Shown: positions 5,370 through 5,384 of the stretch, in pieces
Layout of the letters: the number at the start of each line of letters is the position of its first letter
How positions within the stretch are numbered: position 1 is the first letter of the stretch
Source of the DNA: Patescibacteria group bacterium
Lineage (GTDB): Bacteria; Patescibacteriota; Minisyncoccia; Minisyncoccales; JAHIOY01
Direction: 5' to 3'
DNA length: 5,384 nt
Assembly (NCBI GenBank): GCA_018894495.1
Contig: JAHIOY010000033.1
Coordinates: 1-5,384, forward strand
The notes under the pieces: model-generated
What the model was told of the DNA's origin: nothing
Database searches by the model: none
The model's input: the letters and a program-made list of their open reading frames with translations, nothing else
Translations under genes and position numbers: made by a program

Positions 5370-5384
5370 AAACCTGAGCGTCAA

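Overview
The window is a bacterial str operon on the minus strand, read from right to left: an upstream hicA-like gene, then rpsL (S12), rpsG (S7), fusA (EF-G), a small STAS-like DUF4325 gene, and tuf (EF-Tu), which runs off the left edge about five residues before its expected end. No credible gene lies on the plus strand. The low-GC sequence, the gene order, the orphan HicA-type gene, the lack of Shine-Dalgarno motifs before the main genes and the degenerate intergenic repeats suggest an uncultivated small-genome lineage such as Candidate Phyla Radiation / Patescibacteria. That placement is an inference without a phylogenetic test. S12 carries the longer N-terminal region also seen in Gram-positive bacteria.

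Right end (5107-5384): the HicA-like ORF ends in a hairpin that looks like an intrinsic terminator. Its TGA stop overlaps the -35 box of a strong predicted promoter (TTGACT, 17 bp, extended -10 TGTTAAGAT). That promoter would start the str transcript about 28 nt before rpsL, with a small stem-loop at the RNA 5' end.

Middle (1783-5106): rpsL, rpsG and fusA are intact and full length, but the gaps between them are wide and filled with repeats. The rpsL-rpsG gap is a 104-bp AT-rich self-complementary stretch. The rpsG-fusA gap holds a compact 129-bp element with 18/19-bp terminal inverted repeats, two strong internal hairpins and a flanking 4-bp direct repeat (CGAG), so it is either a MITE-like insertion or a three-way-junction RNA. 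Next to it is a short ACGAAT repeat array just before the fusA start.

Left end (1-1782): a 106-aa DUF4325 protein sits directly behind fusA, which is not the classical layout. Two tandem promoters, each TTGACT with a 17-bp spacer, then precede tuf, followed by a ~145-bp imperfect palindrome that would form the tuf mRNA leader. EF-Tu has an unusual P-loop, GHVAHGKS instead of GHVDHGKT.

Functionally, S12 and S7 are 30S subunit proteins (decoding centre and head), while EF-G and EF-Tu are the translocation and aminoacyl-tRNA delivery GTPases. The best candidates for something new are the 129-bp element, the DUF4325 insertion, the repeat-filled junctions and the EF-Tu P-loop substitution.
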